Of a stretch of DNA of 64,000 bases, positions 35,737 through 48,790 are shown in pieces. The notes below the pieces were generated by a model, which saw only the letters and a program-made list of their open reading frames with translations, was not told the DNA's origin and made no database searches. How positions within the stretch are numbered: position 1 is the first letter of the stretch; each line of letters opens with the position of its first letter. The stretch comes from Bryum argenteum (Eukaryota; Streptophyta; Bryopsida; Bryales; Bryaceae), in NCBI GenBank assembly GCA_037043015.1, contig CM073325.1, positions 19,943,001-20,007,000 on the forward strand, given 5' to 3'. The position numbers and the translations under genes were made by a program.

Positions 35737-38250
35737 TTTTACTACAACTTGATAGTTCAAATCAAGAAAAACTACTATCAAGTTGTATAGATGGCAATAT
35801 ATCAAGAGTTGTGCTACTTTGAGGCTAACTTAGGGTGCATTAGAGCTAGATAACAATTAGTAATTCTTTGAAAAGTAAACAATTTATGGCTCTGCAAATT
35901 TGTAAATAATGGGTTATTTGTATATGAATTTTTAAAACTTTATTCCATACAATTGATCATTTTTTATTTTCTATCACAAACACAAGATTCAACATTCCAA
36001 AAAAAATATTACATTATTATTTCCCAAAATATGTTGGTAATATTCTATGCATGTAGCATTGGTGCTATATATGCATTTTGTATCATATTCATTAATTTGA
36101 ATTTACATCTATGCATAAATGGATCATCATCAAATATAACTTCTCTTTACTCTCATACTTTTATAGATTTTCAAACAATCCGTGTGTTTTTCTAGACTAT
36201 TATAGATAGTGATACATTGTAGAATTTTAATATGCAATTTTGTGCAATTTTTAAATCCATAATATCTTGTCAAAAATATAATATTTTAAAAAATACATCT
36301 ATTCTACGAATGTGTTAGTTGTTGAATTTTCTAAATTTGAATTTAAATATTCTCAAGTAAGATTGTAAATCTCAAGATCCATGCTTGTAAATGTAATTTC
36401 AATTTGCTTCATTGGAAAATCAATCTCAAGATTTTAGTTTCTAGATTCAAGATCAAAGTTATTTTATGTTTTAGGGGTAAGAAATCAACTATTTTTTGTG
36501 ATTTATTCAACAAAAAGAGAAAATAAAATTATACTATAGTTCTCTTAAAAGATTGTTAAATGATAAAAAGCCTCAAATATGTATTGTTGATAGGCTTAAT
36601 TGTTTAAGTATTCATCTACTCCATTATTATATATCTCACAAATTTGCCTCATGAGCAAATTTGGATGGAATATGAGCTACACCATAAGCTACAATCAAAT
36701 TAAGAATATTATTCAATTTTCAAAGTATGAATATCTTTCTACTCTATTGTACGAGGTTTTTACACAAAGTAAAGTTAACATCACATGGATTGAAGTTATT
36801 CTAAAAATTACCGTGTACACATGCAATCCATTATCTTCGAAGTACTTAAAGAGAACACATGAGATATTTAATTATTTGGTGCCTTTTCAAGATAATTTCT
36901 TGTTCATAAATTTTAGTAACTAAGGGCCAATGGCCTTAGGGTTGATTGAAATTTCTAATAGAGATCCAACAACAAAACGTATATATACATATATATACAT
37001 ATATATATACATATACATATATACATATACATAAATACATAATAATTATAAAAAAAATAATAAATACATACACAAATAATTTCAGACAAAATAGAGGATT
37101 TACAATCGCATTAGTGGTTTTATATATACAGATATAAAGTATGAGTATTATTAGTTTAGTTCTTTCTTGGATTACAATTATTCATAAGGTAATGTGTATA
37201 ATCTACATTGACTTGTAAAATGGAGGAGTTTATTGTGTTGATAAAAAGTACAAGGTTCTAAGGGGTTGACTCCATAGGAGGTTTGGTACATCATGTGCAA
37301 CAAAGGGGTATTATTGTAGGGGATATGACCACAACAAATTAAATAGTCCCTATTTTTAACCTATTTCCCAATTCATGGTATGTTTTTGCCCTGTACGATT
37401 ACTTACAATCTCAAAGGGGAGGGGGGGCAATTCTATAGACCCATACTTTATTGTAAGAGAAAACTTGGCCTTGTGCAAACATTCTCATCTTCACATACAT
37501 TTCATAATGGTTGAACGTTACATGCAATTTGTCATCCATCCAATTATTGCATATAGGGCTCTAGTGCAATAATTGACCCTAGAGGTATTCTATGGTTGTA
37601 TTCTGATCTTTTAGGGTATCTTAAGAATTTTTCATAAATTGACACATTATTTATCAATGTATCTTACTATGATTAAGTGCTCAATATTAAATTTATCTAG
37701 GTAACATGATTTTATGATTGAATTTTTCTCGAAAATTCCTCTATTCCATTCGAACATATACAAGCGCAATATTCAAATTTCATGATGTTTTACGAACTCC
37801 TCCCCCACACCTTTGGATGTTAAAACTCCACAATTTATCCTTGATTCCAAATGTTGCAATCATTCACAAACCATAAAACTTAGAAACTCATCAAAAGTGA
37901 CACTCCATATCTACTCTTACTCACAATTTTTATTATTTACTAGCATCCATGAATTTATCTAGAGGAACAAACTATAAAAATATGGTGGGGTAACAAAATT
38001 GCAAAAGCACGGGAATAGGGGTAAGGCCCGCAAAATTGGGGAAGCCATTCACGGAGGAAACTCAGCCATTGGAGGGAGGAACATTACCTTATCCAAACGC
38101 GATTGGCCACACGCTCGGTAATCGAAGCCCGTGGGAGCAAGTGCATCATCTTCATCACCTTCTCCAGGGCTGCCTCATTCCCACTACTCGCAGCAATCCT
38201 CGATTTGTCGACCTTACCTCCATCGAGCTCCGGATTAGGGAGCAGTAGCT
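35737..38250. other. AT-rich intergenic DNA upstream of LHCB5
   Basis: No gene is supported. A TA-rich simple repeat lies at about 36978-37035. An ACTATAAAAATATGG at about 37971 and a CGATTGGCCACACG at about 38100 are possible LHCB5 promoter elements; the transcription start is not known. Confidence 0.45.
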
Positions 38251-39820
38251 ATGGCAGCCATGGCAACTCTGAAGACTGAGTTTCTCGGCCAGTCGGTCGT
38301 GGCCCCTACCCGCAATGTTGTGGCCAAGGCCGCTCAGGGCGAGCCCCGCATTGTGGCTCTCTTCAACTTCGGAAAGAAGGCCGCTGAGAAGGCTGCCGCT
38401 CCCGTCAAGAAGGCCGCTGCTCAGGTTAAGAAGGCCGCCCCTCCTCAGGTGAAGAAATCCGCCCCCGCTCAGGTGAAGAAGGTTGCCAACCGCGTCAATG
38501 CCAAGGTTAACAAGCCTGACAACGAGGAATTGGCCAAGTGGTACGGTAAGTATCCATTTCCAAACCTGTTCTGACTACAATGTGATGTGAATTTCAGGAT
38601 CCATTGTTGGAATTGGACGCCGTTTGGAGTCATGGTGCATTGTCCGTTTTATGTGCATGCAGTGGAGTAATGTAGGCTTGTTCTGGACAATGCAGGACCC
38701 GACAGGAGGATTTACCTTCCCGAAGGTCTTCTTGCCAAGGATGAGATCCCCGCGTACCTCACCGGAGAGGTTCCCGGAGAGTAAGTAGCCACATTTTGCT
38801 TTTTGGTGTAGCTTTGAATTTGCAAAGGGAGTTTTAAGTTACTAATTTTTATGTGATTATGGTGTTTGCAGCTACGGATATGATCCTTTTGGTTTGTCCA
38901 AGAAGCCCGAGGATTTCGACAGGTAGATTATTCATTCATTTTACGTAGTGTCGTCTGATTAAGTTTTTTGATTCGAGAATGCTGATTATATAGAATAATT
39001 TTGGAACTATCGTGAGATTTCGGCCTTATATGTTGTTTCCTCTCCTCGCAGGTACCAGGCATACGAGCTTATCCACGCTCGATGGGCTATGCTGGGAGCC
39101 GCTGGATTCGTTCTTCCCGAGGCATTCAACAAGTTCGGCGCTGTGTGCGGACCTGAGGCTGTGTGGTGGAAGGTGCGAAATTAATTAGCTGTGTTGTTCA
39201 TTCACTTCCTGAAAGCATTTCTTTTACCAACGAGGTAGATGTTATCGACTGGTATTTCAGTGCGTACTGAATCCTGATGGATTGCTTGCTTGTAATTTCA
39301 GACCGGAGCCTTGTTGCTCGAGGGAGACTCCATCCAGTACTTCGGAGCTACCATTCCCGTCAACCTAGCTGCCGCTGTCATCGCTGAGGTTGTTCTCGTA
39401 GGAGGGGCTGAGTACTACAGGTCGACCAACAAGTCGCCATTAGGATCGGTGAGTTCGCACAACTGGCTCCATCATTCTCTTCTGTCTGGACATTGAAGAC
39501 ATTCTTGCCAGGATGTGTCGGTTTGCATAGAGACTGAAAATGTTTGATTTTTTCGACTCCAGGACTTGGACAGACTTCACCCAGGAGGTGCATTCGACCC
39601 CCTCGGCCTTGCCAACGACCCCGACCAGTTCGCTTTGTTGAAGGTTAAGGAGATCAAGAACGGAAGACTGGCGATGTTCTCCATGCTCGGATTCTTCATC
39701 CAGGCCTACGTTACCGGCGAGGGACCCGTCGAGAACTTGTCCGCTCACTTGAGCGACCCCTTCGGCAACAACCTTTTGACTGTCATCCAAGGATCTGCTG
39801 AGCGCGTCCCCAGCTTGTAA
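38251..39820 (+). CDS. LHCB5: Chlorophyll a/b-binding protein CP26
   Basis: Monomeric minor antenna of photosystem II in the thylakoid membrane; it binds chlorophylls and xanthophylls and passes energy to the reaction centre. Six exons: 38251-38545, 38696-38780, 38872-38922, 39052-39172, 39302-39448 and 39563-39820, all with GT-AG introns and continuous frame, giving 318 residues. After a chloroplast transit peptide comes LAKWYGPDRR, then DYGYDPFG, the helix B motif [11 protein letters not shown], helix C around TGALLLEGD, and the helix A motif [15 protein letters not shown], ending SAERVPSL; all are diagnostic of CP26. It is longer than typical CP26 (about 280) because of a lysine-alanine-proline repeat at about residues 42-82 with four VKK words. 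The start gives MAAMATLKT and is the first ATG after an in-frame stop. Confidence 0.97.
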
Positions 39821-40485
39821 GCGTGTGAGAGGTTTAGGTCGTCCTACGAATGTACAGAGGTTGATAGTGCCCGGCAATCCATTGTGTACCTCTGAGTCTT
39901 CATGCGCCGAGTTTAGACTTCGGCCATTGTGCACGCGTGCAGGTTGGTACTTTAATCGTACCGATCTGCTCGTGGGCAGTGTATATGCGTATGAACTAAT
40001 CAACTGGGGAATTTTTTAATGCACATCCTTATTCGGATCGCATGTCTTTCCATCTTTTCATCCTGATCCCTTCAATACTCCTTTCAGTAAATGTCCACAC
40101 CTTCCACATCACTGGAGTCTCACTTTACACCATTGAAAAGATGCCTCATTCCCTATCACCCCACATCGTATCAAAAGTGATATAAAGGGCGCGCTTCACA
40201 TTCATCCAATGTTCTCATTCAAAAGTATGTCTAACACACGCAGTGTCCAAATGTCCTCTCCTGCTGCACCCCTACATAAATATGGTACATCAAGTATCAT
40301 ATCTCCAATTGAGCAATGTAGCCATTCTGTCCATCTTTGAGCCAATGACAAAAGTTCCGCCTACAGCATAGATTTATTACACAGCATTCATTTATCGAAG
40401 CGAGAGTACATGATGTATCTCAATCCTGCTTACGAAGTTGTCATACAGACATGACAAGGTCAGTCTTGAAATCACAGACAGAAGC
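39821..40485. other. LHCB5 3' region and intergenic DNA
   Basis: Presumed 3' untranslated region of LHCB5 followed by the upstream flank of the plus-strand protease gene. No separate gene is seen. Confidence 0.5.
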
Positions 40486-41661
40486 ATGTTAGAGATAGAG
40501 GTTGAGTTGCCACAAGAAACGAAGAGGATTGAGTGGAACAGAGCGCATCCAACATTCTACGAGCTCAAGGAGAGATTACATCAATGCGGAATCACAATAG
40601 GAAGGGGTTATTGTGTGGAAGTGAGTCGAAGAGGTGAATTCGTAACTCCAGATGACGACGACCTCTTGGACGGGCCACTCATCCATGTTCGCACTTCACA
40701 CATCTTGTGCAAATCACCATGGAAGAGACCAAAACCTAGTCAACCTCCAACGAAAGGTAACGCTCTAATCCACTACTCTCATGCTGAAGGATTTTTGAAC
40801 GAGAATTGATTATATGCCGAAACTGCTTGTGTAGACCCGCCGAGGATCGAGAAGGTGCGGAAAACGTACCACAACAGGCACGAGGAGATGTTCATGGAAT
40901 CGGTGATTCCATTCGTCGGCAGAGTGTTCGTACTCCCGAAGAAGCTCGACGACATCATCGTGGACGATTGCACAGGCACAGTAGGACTTGTAGGATCAAA
41001 GGGCGAATCAGTAGGAGCATTCCACGCAGTGAAAAAAGCATGGAAACATCCACGGCGGTACGATGTCTACATCAAGTACACAAACTACGACAAGCAACCA
41101 TGTTTTCCTGCAAAAATTCAAATCTACAACGAAGAATTAGACGTCTTCATCGCAACGCCGTTACCTCCATTCGAATTCGACTTTCCGAAATGGCTCACTC
41201 CAGCCAGCGGGATCGCGGTAGGCGACACCGTGCATTGCCTAGGGTTTCCAAAGCTCATCGTGGAAGAAGCGCTGTCGCAAATTAAGAATCAGAGCAAATC
41301 GGAGTTTCCAACGGTGTTCACGGGGAACGTATGCTTCTACGGGTGGAAGCAGGCTCTGGCGGATTACAGGTGTTTTCCGAAAAGCTCTGGCGCTGTGCTT
41401 GTGGACGACGACGGGAATTTGAAAGGGATTCATGTTTCTTCATTGAGCGCTTCTGAGTATACTCCGGAGCTCAAAAGTGATCTGGATTGCAATGGACGAA
41501 GTGCGACAGAGAGAACGAAAGAATTGTTTGAGCAAGTGAACAATTGCTTGCCGCAAGTGATCACCGGATTGAACCGGAATGCCGAAGCTGCTGTCTTCGT
41601 CCCTATCAACGTCTTGATGAAAGACCTTACGCCTCCGACACGAGCCTCTCTCCTCCATTGA
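40486..41661 (+). CDS. Trypsin-like protease with N-terminal small domain, short form
   Basis: Paralogue of the minus-strand gene at 33432-35736. Two exons, 40486-40756 and 40835-41661, with a 78-bp intron (donor AAAG|GTAACG, acceptor TTGTGTAG), give 365 residues. ATG 40486 was chosen because it aligns with the paralogue's start. Residues 1-75 are the small domain (LEIEVELP, FYELKERL, YCVEVSRRGEF). The protease-like domain at about 115-320 has GAFH (His154), EELD (Asp193) and KSSGA (Ser275). The residue after SSG is Ala where active trypsins, and the paralogue, have Gly, so activity is uncertain. It lacks the basic C-terminal tail of the long form. It sits about 0.7 kb downstream of LHCB5 in the same orientation. 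The family name is unknown to me. Confidence 0.8.
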
Positions 41662-43358
41662 CTACACACAATAGACATTCTTCGATTCTGACTTTGCAGA
41701 GTTTTAGGGTTATGTAGAGGTTATAAACATCATAATCATGAGCCTACATAAGAGAAGGTTTTATAGTATCTTAGAGGTTTAAGCTTGTCATATTATATTG
41801 AACCTGATGAATCAAAACAAGATGGTAATGCATGATTGTCTTGTAAGTTTGGGATAATTCAATATTTTTGGTATTCTAGAGGTTTCTTTCATGGTTACTA
41901 TCATTTTCATTGATTAAGGTTGAAGCACTTATTAAGGACGTGGCGAACATATTGGATCATCCCTACCGGTCTCTCACGGTAGGATTTTGATGACTCTTGA
42001 TGATCAAATGTCTCTGTCACGTATATGAGAGAAGTGTAGGGACAACCAAAAATGGTTGCCTTAGTGTTAAAGGGTTAATGAAGCTCTTGGAACTAATATA
42101 TAGACTAACCTATATTCGTAAGACGTGAATTATATAGCGTTGTACAAATTGCCTTCACAATGTATTAGTCTTTATTGTGACTTGCGTTCATAATTCCAAA
42201 TATTATAAGATGGAATCATGAACAAAAAAATTATATTACATAAATATCACTTGTTGGTTATATGCCACCCTATCAATTTATATAAGGTGAGGGCCAAATT
42301 TATAACTCAAAAATATACAATTCATTCAATGTTATTAATAAAAACTCAACGAATCTCACTAGATGTGCTTTCTCTCCCATATACAAATATTAACTCCTAA
42401 ATGTCCTTGCCTATTTCTAGCCAAAAAACACATTCTCAACAAAAGAGGTCATAGATGAAAATGAAGATAATGTATTCAGATTTCAACCATACAAACTCAT
42501 AGTAAACTTATTGTTGATCATGTGGACCAAATTTTAAGTCATGAACCCTTATAGATTGAGAGATCATAACGTATTATTACTAAAAAATAAAAAATCAATG
42601 TTTTCACTTTAGAGTGGAAAATCGACTAACCAACAAATTGCAATAAAGAAGTCACCAACTAGAAAGTCATTTGCCTCAATCTAAATAATACACTTGTACC
42701 CAAAAATTCATCGAAAATATTTGATTGGCTCCTATGGTAGCCTTGCAATGGTGAAAGTTGCCAAAAAAATTACAAATGAAGAGTAGTCCAAAACTACACC
42801 TCTTGCACTCAAATGAATGCCTTATCTACAAAACATCTTTGATTTGGTCATGATTTCTACTACTAAAACTAAACTCTAATTGGAATCCATCCCAAAGAAT
42901 AAAGTTTAAATCTGAATGTGAATGGAGGAGATATAGATTCTCAAACTTCATCCAATTTTTCACTTTTTTCATTGAAAAACATCATGGCAAAACCAATACT
43001 TAACTTAATTGGATCAAAAAGCTTCAAACTAGAAAGTTGTTGAGAACCACCTTAAGATCATACTTAGGTCAATTTTTTTCATGAAAAACGTTTTCTGATT
43101 TTGCATTATTGGCTCCCAATGATAAAACATGCCCACTGTTTGAAATCTCAAAACCAATAGCTGCTGTCACTAAAATGCATGCCATTAATTCATACTTCAT
43201 TTTATGAGTCTGGAATTTTTATGACACAAACTAGACTTGATTTGGGACCCAATGCAAGTGATTCTGTCAAAAAAAAAAAATTGAGATGAAGAAGATATGG
43301 CTCCTCAAATTTTCTGCCCTTCATCCAAAATGTATCAAAATGTATCATTGAGACATTT

Positions 43359-43410
<52 letters not shown>

Positions 43411-44099
43411 TCAAAATACTCTCCAATGGCCCCTCATTAGTGCTTTTATTTTCCAAAATATGCATTTACTAGATAAATAGAAGAAGATACTACATAAAAA
43501 AAGAACATTATTCCAATGTAATTTGTATAAAATTTTGAAGAGTATCATAGAATTTTTTTGGAACAAAGGTGGATTAACATTTTGACTTAAAATTCATTAG
43601 CTTAGAATATAAAAAATTCACGTATGATTATGGTTCACTTTCCTATTCTCACTTAAGATCAAACACAAGCACTTCACCTTCATATTCTCCCTAAACGCAT
43701 TATATCAATGATTCATCTTCATATTCTCTCCTTAAGTATTGAACAATGATGAATCACATTCTATTTCTTATATTGTATAAATTATGTTGAGATATAAAAA
43801 GAAAACCATTCACTCTCAAGTTACATGGTACCTTCTACACGACTCAAGAATTATATACTTCAAAGAACAATAATTATCATTGATTGATAGGAGTTTTCCT
43901 CATTGACATTCCTTTCAAAGGTTAGGCAACTACCTAAGACCGTGGTAACTGCACCGTGATATCGGTCATAGGTATCCCGGTCGTAGGGCCCTCTTCTCTT
44001 TCGTTGCTTTGCATTGCTGTGTCTCTCATGCTCGCAAACTTGTGCATCTGCTTTCCAAAAGATTGTGTCCCGCCCTCACGCGACAGATCAGTGATAGCG
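41662..44099. other. AT-rich intergenic DNA
   Basis: No gene is supported. About 42890-43345 is dispersed repeat family B, and a 42-base T run lies at 43362-43403. The last 150 bp is probably the 5' leader of the next gene. Confidence 0.5.
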
Positions 44100-47000
44100 A
44101 TGGCGTTACGGATAGCAGGCCCACTCTCCACATGCCCGCAAGCACTGGTCACCAAATTACTCTATCGTGGAATTGTCGCCACCTCAAATGGCATTCATCT
44201 GCGCACGCAATCGCTCAACAGCTCGCGAATCCGGGACGCAAATGCTCGCAAGAATGCCCCGTCGATGCGCTCTCCTTCGCGCCCCTTCTCTGTCATGGCT
44301 TCATCCTCAGGCTCCGCTTCCCAGGTTTGCATTGGTCTCAATTCCGGTCATATGAAATTCCGACGTCTCTGTGTCCCGGAGTTTTGCAATTTGGATTATA
44401 ATTTTTCATTTGAGCAATTCGGAAGAAAATGCGCCGCCGTAATTTGACTGAAAAATTCTACGATTATCTGAGTGCTGCTGTTTCAGTGCATTTGTGTAAA
44501 TTTGTGTATTAGGACCATTGGATGCATCCAATATGTAGTGCAAGTAGTGATTATTAGGGTTGATTAATGGATAGCGTTGTTTCTCAGGAGAATCGAGTTT
44601 AGAATTGTCATCGCAATGTACTGCCCCTACGAGTGCAATGAGATTCAATATTCAATTCATATCTTATGATAATTTTGAGCAATATTGAATAAATCCGTGG
44701 CGAACCTGACGCGCCCGTAGCGTTTTTCTGCGGTAGGGATTTAAAATTTATTTACTATTCATGCGAGGATTGGCTCTTGGAACTTTTGACGAGTGAGTAG
44801 TTTGTGCATTTGGCAGACGATGCCGAACGAGAAACTGGACGAGGAGACGAATTGGTGGGAGCAGATCCGGGCGCATCAAGTAAGATTGCTACTCCACTGT
44901 GAGGTGGAGTTTGTTATAGACGTGAATTGATGTGTTTGATCTCTGGTGCAGAATGCGGCTGCACGGTTGTCGAAAGTGGACGAAGCTCGCACACTTGTAG
45001 CATCTAGCTCGACTGCAACGCTGTCTACCATCTCTCAGGTGTGTTCATTCTCCATGAGGCCTGGTTCAGTAATCAGCGAAATGGATTGATAGTCTTCGAC
45101 GTAAGTTTACGGATGCAGACTGGATAGCTTCAACACCTTTTGTGTGAATCTGCTTGAAGCTTCAATGCAACTTGTAAGCAAGTTATTTTGGCGCTTTTGT
45201 TATCTGAATTGTTCTGTAAGGACTCGTAAGGAATTTGGAAGTATAAACCTACATTAAAAGTTGAAGTACTTTATGCCCCTTCACAAGCAACACTTTAGCC
45301 TGTCAAAGTGCACCAATCACGCTAAATTCTTATTGCATCAATATTACAATAAACATCGGAGATGTCATTGGTCTTTACTGCATTATCGAGAAGCATAATT
45401 ACTGACAGTCTAGATTTCGTGAATTTTGACACCGAATATGGTACGCCACCGAATTAGTATTCTTGAGAATTTTGGAATACGAACAGTTGCTATAGATGAG
45501 AATATCGAAATCACACTTTCTTTAGTTCATTGGAATTCTCTTGCACTTTGACTACAAGACTACATAAAATTCCGACAACTTTGATAGTACAGCTCTGATA
45601 GTACGGCTCTGATAGTAGGGGATAGGCGATAGGCGCATCAGCAAAAATGACCTTGCATGTTCTGCGCTTTGGAATCTTACACTGATTGTACGCTTCTTTG
45701 ATTCTAGTATCTCCAGTTCAATTGGGCTTATTCTATGTGTAACGTCCTCAGTTTCCAATTTTTGATGAAAATGTGCAGAAATATGATGGATTTCCTCTTG
45801 GGTCGGTGGTTTTGTATGCGACTGATGAGAGTGGGCGTCCGATCTTAGCGATCAGTTCTCTTTCCCCTCACACCAAGGTCAGTTCTGATCACCACATGCA
45901 TGATTTTATGCGTTTTATAGCTTACAATTGTATCATTTTGTCTTAGCCACCTTTTTATCAAGTAAGAACTTTACTATGTGCTGGCACCAGAAAAGATATA
46001 CAGATCCAGTCTATTTTTATTCCAACATCACTTGCAATATGTGCAGGATCTGGAGATGAATCCAAAATGCTCATTGCTTATGGCTAGGGATGCAAACGAC
46101 ATAAGCGACACTGTCGTCACCATTATAGGCGAAGCCGAAACAGTGAGTTCTTGCAGACAGCGCACTTCTGATCGACTTTTTCCATGAAGAGACTTGTATG
46201 ACAATTTCAAAGTGCTGTGCAGATCTCTGCTGCTGAATGGGAAAGTGTTCGATCAGTATACTTGAAGAGGCATCCAGATGCTTTTTGGGTAAAGGCTCGT
46301 TGCCCATCTTACTTTGACATTATTCACCTCTTGCAATATATATGCAGGGGTTGTGATTGTGCAGTTTCGAGTGTTTGATTTTCCTTGATTGGTTGTCGGC
46401 AGGTAGACTTTGGAGATTTCAGGCTGGTCCGAATAACACCCAAGAAGATACGGTTCCTCGCTGGATCGGCTACAGCATTTGTTACCTTCGGAGGTGGAAA
46501 CTCGTAACCCGGATAACTGGAATGTGGCTTCTCAGTTATTGTATAAGGTGGCCAGTAGGAATTTACCACAATTACATGAAAAGGCTGCATTGAAACTACT
46601 GTTGCAAAGGAATCAATGTTTGGTCTGAATCCTGCAGAACTTGATGGAGAAGAATATTTAGCTGGAGCTGTTGATCCCATAGCACAGTTCACTGCGCCTA
46701 TTGCGGTACAGACAAACCATGCTCAAACTTAAGGATTCCCAGAGTGTTCTGCATGTCCTCTGCTTTGTTTTTCTGTGACGTGCGCACTCTTGAGAACGGC
46801 AAAGAGTTCACCAACGATTTCTGCAATTATTGGATCGGTATGGATGCAGGGACATATGAATAAAGACCATGCAGATCAAACAAAGGCAATTGCAGAATCG
46901 TCATTAGGAGTAAAGGTAGCAACTGATCATCAGATTTTATGAGGGTTTTAGTAGGGTTTATAAGTTTCATATTCTGACCATTCCTCTTGTTCTTTCTTCG

Positions 47001-47425
47001 TGCAGATTGAATACGCCAAGATGCTGCAAGTAGACCGTCTAGGCTTCAATATCGAGGTTCGTGTACTCGCAGTCTCACTGTTACATACTTACATGTGTTT
47101 ATTTCCAATATCCCGTCTGCTGTTTAATTTTACTGTTGCCACTTTTTAACACAGGCTGGCCATGATGGGAAACCAGTCAAACTTCGAATTCCTTTTCCAA
47201 GACCCGCGCAGGACAGGAAGTAAGGATCAAGCTTACACCCGATTTCATATCTTGTTTGTAGTTGACCTTGAAAGAACCTGGAATATAACCTGTGATATGA
47301 AATGAAACCTTGAGCATTGCAGTTCTATGCTTCTGATAGTAGACGAGTTTTTAATTGTGTTGCGTGAAATCTTCAGGGACGTCAAGAACTTGATAGTCGA
47401 GATGCTCCAGGGATCGGCATCCTAA
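44100..47425 (+). CDS. Chloroplast FMN-binding split-barrel protein
   Basis: Member of the plant pyridoxamine-5'-phosphate-oxidase-like family, an FMN-binding split barrel followed by a DUF2470-like (haem-iron-utilisation type) domain. Twelve exons: 44100-44324, 44817-44879, 44952-45038, 45779-45877, 46047-46142, 46223-46288, 46403-46493, 46638-46705, 46850-46915, 47006-47056, 47155-47219, 47377-47425, all GT-AG and in frame, 341 residues. Residues 1-75 are a serine- and arginine-rich chloroplast transit peptide. The barrel includes ATLSTISQKYDGFP, AISSLSPHTKDL and HPDAFWVDFGDFRLVRI; the second domain starts GHMNKDHADQTKAI and ends VKNLIVEMLQ. The exon 7 donor (GGAG|GTGGAA) is the weakest call: reading past it meets a stop after six more codons. 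Members act in the plastid; one relative binds glutamyl-tRNA reductase, but I cannot assign that role here. Confidence 0.85.
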
Positions 47426-47886
47426 ATCACGATTGCAGCGGACAGCATGTATTTACAATCACATTGTGCTTAACTCAATGCATGAGGTGTAAAATAATTA
47501 GGTACTCTCTCATTCATATAGGCAGTTTCAGATTGCAGCTGTACAAGGAGCACGTGATTTTAGAGGCATTCCTGGAGATTTGACATGTTCACACCAATCG
47601 CGTAGTTGCTCGTCTCTCTGGTTCCAAGAAGTTTCCGCTGCGTTTCAAGATACGGAACAGGTCATGGACTTTTGTGTAGATGTTGTATCTTTTTTGATGG
47701 TATAGATCTCTGGATTGTGGTTGTTGTAGTATAGAGGTGAAGCGGAGCTTCTGGATGTTGCACAATGAGTAGCGAGCATGGAGTCTATAACATATACTCG
47801 ATCTCGTCCAATTCTCTTGAGTTTCAGTTTCTGAGCAAGCATGCCTTACGGTTCTAGAGCTACGGTATCTCACGGTCGTTCCAGGG

Positions 47887-48338
47887 TCAAATATACATGC
47901 AAGATATCTTTGAATGGCTTTGAAGGCCCATTGAGGGGGATTTGTAACAGAAGGCTCATTGAACATACAGCCGAGCATGTGGACCATTCAAATATACATG
48001 CAAGATATCTTTGAATGGTCGTTGGTTAGACCATGTCTGAAACTATCGTGTTGACATTTCGTACTTGAGAGGCAAATACTACAGCATGTCCTTCTGCCGG
48101 CCCAAGTTGAAACAAAATTTACCTCATTGCCAAGAAAAATTCTTCATCAATTTTTTTTGTAATTTGAGAAAATTGTTGCAAACCCCTTAATAAAATAGTG
48201 TCATTTATGTCTAGTCATTTTTTTGCAAATTCCTACTAGTGTAATCCAGCTCTAGCTCTAGTATCTCCTCGATATATTCCACATGCTCGGCTGTATGTTC
48301 AATGAGCCTTCTGTTGCAAATCCCCCTCAATGGGCCTT
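47887..48338. repeat. Inverted and direct repeat structure
   Basis: A 61-bp segment at 47923-47983 recurs as its reverse complement at 48278-48338 with one mismatch. In addition a 31-bp segment at 47887-47917 recurs directly and perfectly at 47988-48018, bracketing the left arm. Together they resemble the ends of a young foldback element or a local rearrangement. No coding capacity is present. Confidence 0.75.
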
Positions 48339-48584
48339 CCATTGCAAATCCTCCAACGCAATTCTTGTGTACAAGTGGCTACTACGCATGAGTCTCGTAT
48401 AACAAGGCCCCCCCTCCGCCGTCCACATATGCAAATGCCTCCCAAGTGCGTGCATTTGCCGATGAGAGGTTGCAAATCGCTCCCAAGGAAAAGAGTACTC
48501 TAGGACGTCCTCGATCACTAGCCGCTTCTGCTTCTAGCACTTCTGCTTTTAGCCAATAAGCAAAGCATGGCAAAACCCTAGTGT

Positions 48585-48790
48585 ATCGTCACAAGTCTAG
48601 CGGATTGTCACAAGTCTAGCGGATTTTCACAAGTCTAGCGGATTGTCACAAGTCTAGCGGATCGTCACAAGTCTAGCGGATCGTCACAAGTCGGATCCAA
48701 GTCTAGCGGAGCGGATCGACACAAGTCTAGTCTAGCGGATCGTCACAAGTCTAGCGAATCGACACAAGTCTAGTCTAGCGGATCGTCGAC
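48585..48790. repeat. 19-bp minisatellite
   Basis: About ten copies of the unit GTCACAAGTCTAGCGGATC with small variants; towards the right end some units gain an extra TAGTC or lose part of the unit. It is non-coding. Confidence 0.9.
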
